DNA from: an uncultured Algibacter sp.
GTDB lineage: Bacteria; Bacteroidota; Bacteroidia; Flavobacteriales; Flavobacteriaceae
Direction: 5' to 3'
Assembly (NCBI GenBank): GCA_947499935.1
Contig: CANMQH010000007.1
Coordinates: forward strand, 1 to 64,000
DNA: 64,000 nucleotides
Shown: positions 62,878 to 64,000 of the stretch, in pieces
Position numbering within the stretch: the first letter of the stretch is position 1
How the letters are laid out: the number at the start of each line of letters is the position of its first letter
The notes under the pieces: model-generated
The model's input: only the letters and a program-made list of their open reading frames with translations
The model's database searches: none
Told to the model about the DNA's origin: nothing
Program-made: the position numbers and the translations under genes

Positions 62878-63975
62878 TTAAATTGTCTTTTGTAATGCGA
62901 TTAACTCTTCAAATTTACTTTCTGAAATGAGTCTAGCTTGCTCTATAATATTCGTGTAATCAAAAACACTACTCTCTTCTCCTAAAGCTTTCTTTAAACT
63001 TGCATTTTTATATTTTGCCAATTGATGAAAACGTATAATACCCGCTTTTTCGAATTTCTTGTTATACTTTGGGCCTATACCTTTTATAGCTTTATCAAAA
63101 TCGTCCGCTGCTTCATCGTTTTTAAGAATGGGGTTAGCATCAGCATTTTCACCTTTATGAACGTATCCTATTTTCACTAAATAATTCACCATTTTTTGAG
63201 CTAATGCATCTTTATCTGTACCTCGTTTTAAATCTACTTTATCACTATTAATAAAGTCTACAACCAACTGATAAAGGCTACCGCTACTTTTAATATTATC
63301 TATATAATCTGCAATAACTTTTATAGGCTCGCCAGAATTATAACTTATTTCTCTATCTGAAAAATAGTTTTGAACACGTACTTTCTCTTTATCAGAAACA
63401 TTTAGATTTTCTGAGGCAATTACCTTATCTACCAATACAGTATTAATGTATGATTTAACGACACCTAAAGCATCTAATATTTTTGCAGAAATACCTGATG
63501 TGTCTTTAACCTCATGCCCTACAATAGCGCGATAAGCTAGGTAGAAAAAGATACCTTCTTCTGATAAAACAGCCCGCGAAAAAGCATCTAACCGAGACGC
63601 ATTAAGCTTTGAAGCTACTTTAACTAAAACACCTGTTTGCTTTTCTTTTTCAAGAAATGCTTTAATAGCATTTTTTTTGTTACTAGAATATTCCTCACCA
63701 TTCTCCAATATACCGCTGGTAATAATGTCTACTTTTGAAGGAGGATCCATTGTTACAACCAAAATATTTAATTCGTAGATAGCTTCTTCTACCATAGCAT
63801 CAAATGTTACAGATGATGGTGCTATGTAATAATTAGACGTTAATAAACTAAATGTCGTTTTGGTAGATGATGAAGCCGTACGGAGCAAATCACTCGTCCT
63901 GTCAATTTTCGGGTAATAAGTGGGTGTTATAGCCTTATTACTTATTACACTTTTAAAGGTTCCATTTTTTATCAT
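62878..63975 (-). CDS. Helical protein with C-terminal helix-hairpin-helix-like domain
   Basis: This 365-residue protein is helical. Its C-terminal region, KAIKGIGPKYNKKFEKAGII followed by RFHQLAKYKNASLKKALGE, matches the DUF4332/HhH pattern (IxGIGPxxxxxLxxAGIxxFxQLA). The N-terminal 270 residues are unrecognised. It is the first complete gene of the locus in the window, and the operon continues beyond 64000. HhH domains often bind DNA, but this variant is also used for protein contacts. Confidence 0.6.
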   Translation of the reverse strand: MIKNGTFKSVISNKAITPTYYPKIDRTSDLLRTASSSTKTTFSLLTSNYYIAPSSVTFDAMVEEAIYELNILVVTMDPPSKVDIITSGILENGEEYSSNKKNAIKAFLEKEKQTGVLVKVASKLNASRLDAFSRAVLSEEGIFFYLAYRAIVGHEVKDTSGISAKILDALGVVKSYINTVLVDKVIASENLNVSDKEKVRVQNYFSDREISYNSGEPIKVIADYIDNIKSSGSLYQLVVDFINSDKVDLKRGTDKDALAQKMVNYLVKIGYVHKGENADANPILKNDEAADDFDKAIKGIGPKYNKKFEKAGIIRFHQLAKYKNASLKKALGEESSVFDYTNIIEQARLISESKFEELIALQKTI

Positions 63976-64000
63976 AATTTTATTTTTATAAATTATATTG

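Noticed and set aside
53320-63975. Extracellular contractile injection system
   Set aside because: No sheath, tube, spike, LysM adaptor or AAA ATPase was recognised, so only a weaker statement about a wall-crossing device is made.
1-64000. CRISPR array, tRNA or rRNA genes
   Set aside because: No regularly spaced short repeats were found, and no tRNA cloverleaf or rRNA sequence was recognised on either strand.

Overview
The window looks like a chromosomal piece of a marine-type member of the Flavobacteriaceae (Bacteroidota). The DNA is AT-rich, and several genes have the Bacteroidota -7 promoter element TAnnTTTG (for example 18571-18578 and 19254-19261). A secreted chitin/cellulose monooxygenase ends in a type IX secretion sorting domain. 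Other typical genes are a LytTR regulator, a YtxJ bacillithiol-type redox protein, a pxpABC set and many SPII lipoproteins. I see no rRNA, tRNA or CRISPR array.

Layout. 1-4.3 kb holds an amidase lipoprotein, a decayed IS982-type transposase and a T9SS-exported AA10 LPMO. 4.5-12.4 kb is an accessory island. Three related attC-like boundary sequences lie in the same orientation (about 4571-4748, 5556-5635 and 12182-12400). They delimit a ParD/ParE toxin-antitoxin module and then a defence operon: a LexA-like S24 autoprotease, a CD-NTase, an E2-E1-JAB fusion, a predicted PD-(D/E)XK nuclease (DUF6602-like) and two more small nuclease-fold proteins. I read it as a type II-like CBASS with an unusual regulator and gene complement.

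12.5-17.5 kb is a tightly packed operon of three glycosyltransferases with a membrane protein, a zinc-ribbon/Gly-rich protein and a lipoprotein. 17.6-31.3 kb is mostly ordinary: an OmpA-like lipoprotein, a VTT protein, a DUF3817 protein, an MscS channel, YtxJ, ClpB, DeoC, a histidine phosphatase, and pxpABC with an NRAMP-like transporter that lacks the canonical metal ligands.

31.7-36.5 kb holds an orphan GATase-like protein and a histidine kinase/LytTR pair. They lie beside a large minus-strand cluster (36.5-50.5 kb) of at least five proteins that look like TULIP lipid-binding folds. Among them are a polyprenyl diphosphate synthase, a papain-like cysteine peptidase, a GT32/TcdA-like glycosyltransferase and a 1252-residue beta-rich protein. 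None of the TULIP-like proteins has a signal peptide. An isoprenoid-making enzyme embedded among takeout/JHBP-like proteins suggests isoprenoid ligands, but this is inference.

After a YifB/ComM ATPase (51.7-53.2 kb), a second large minus-strand locus (53.3-64 kb, continuing past the window end) encodes eleven proteins. Most are unrecognised. The last two are peptidoglycan-active: a T4-type GH24 lysozyme and a VanY-type M15 peptidase fused to a domain strikingly like the animal Hedgehog signalling domain, with the zinc and calcium ligands conserved. No phage-tail sheath, tube or ATPase gene is visible, so I leave the type of machine open.
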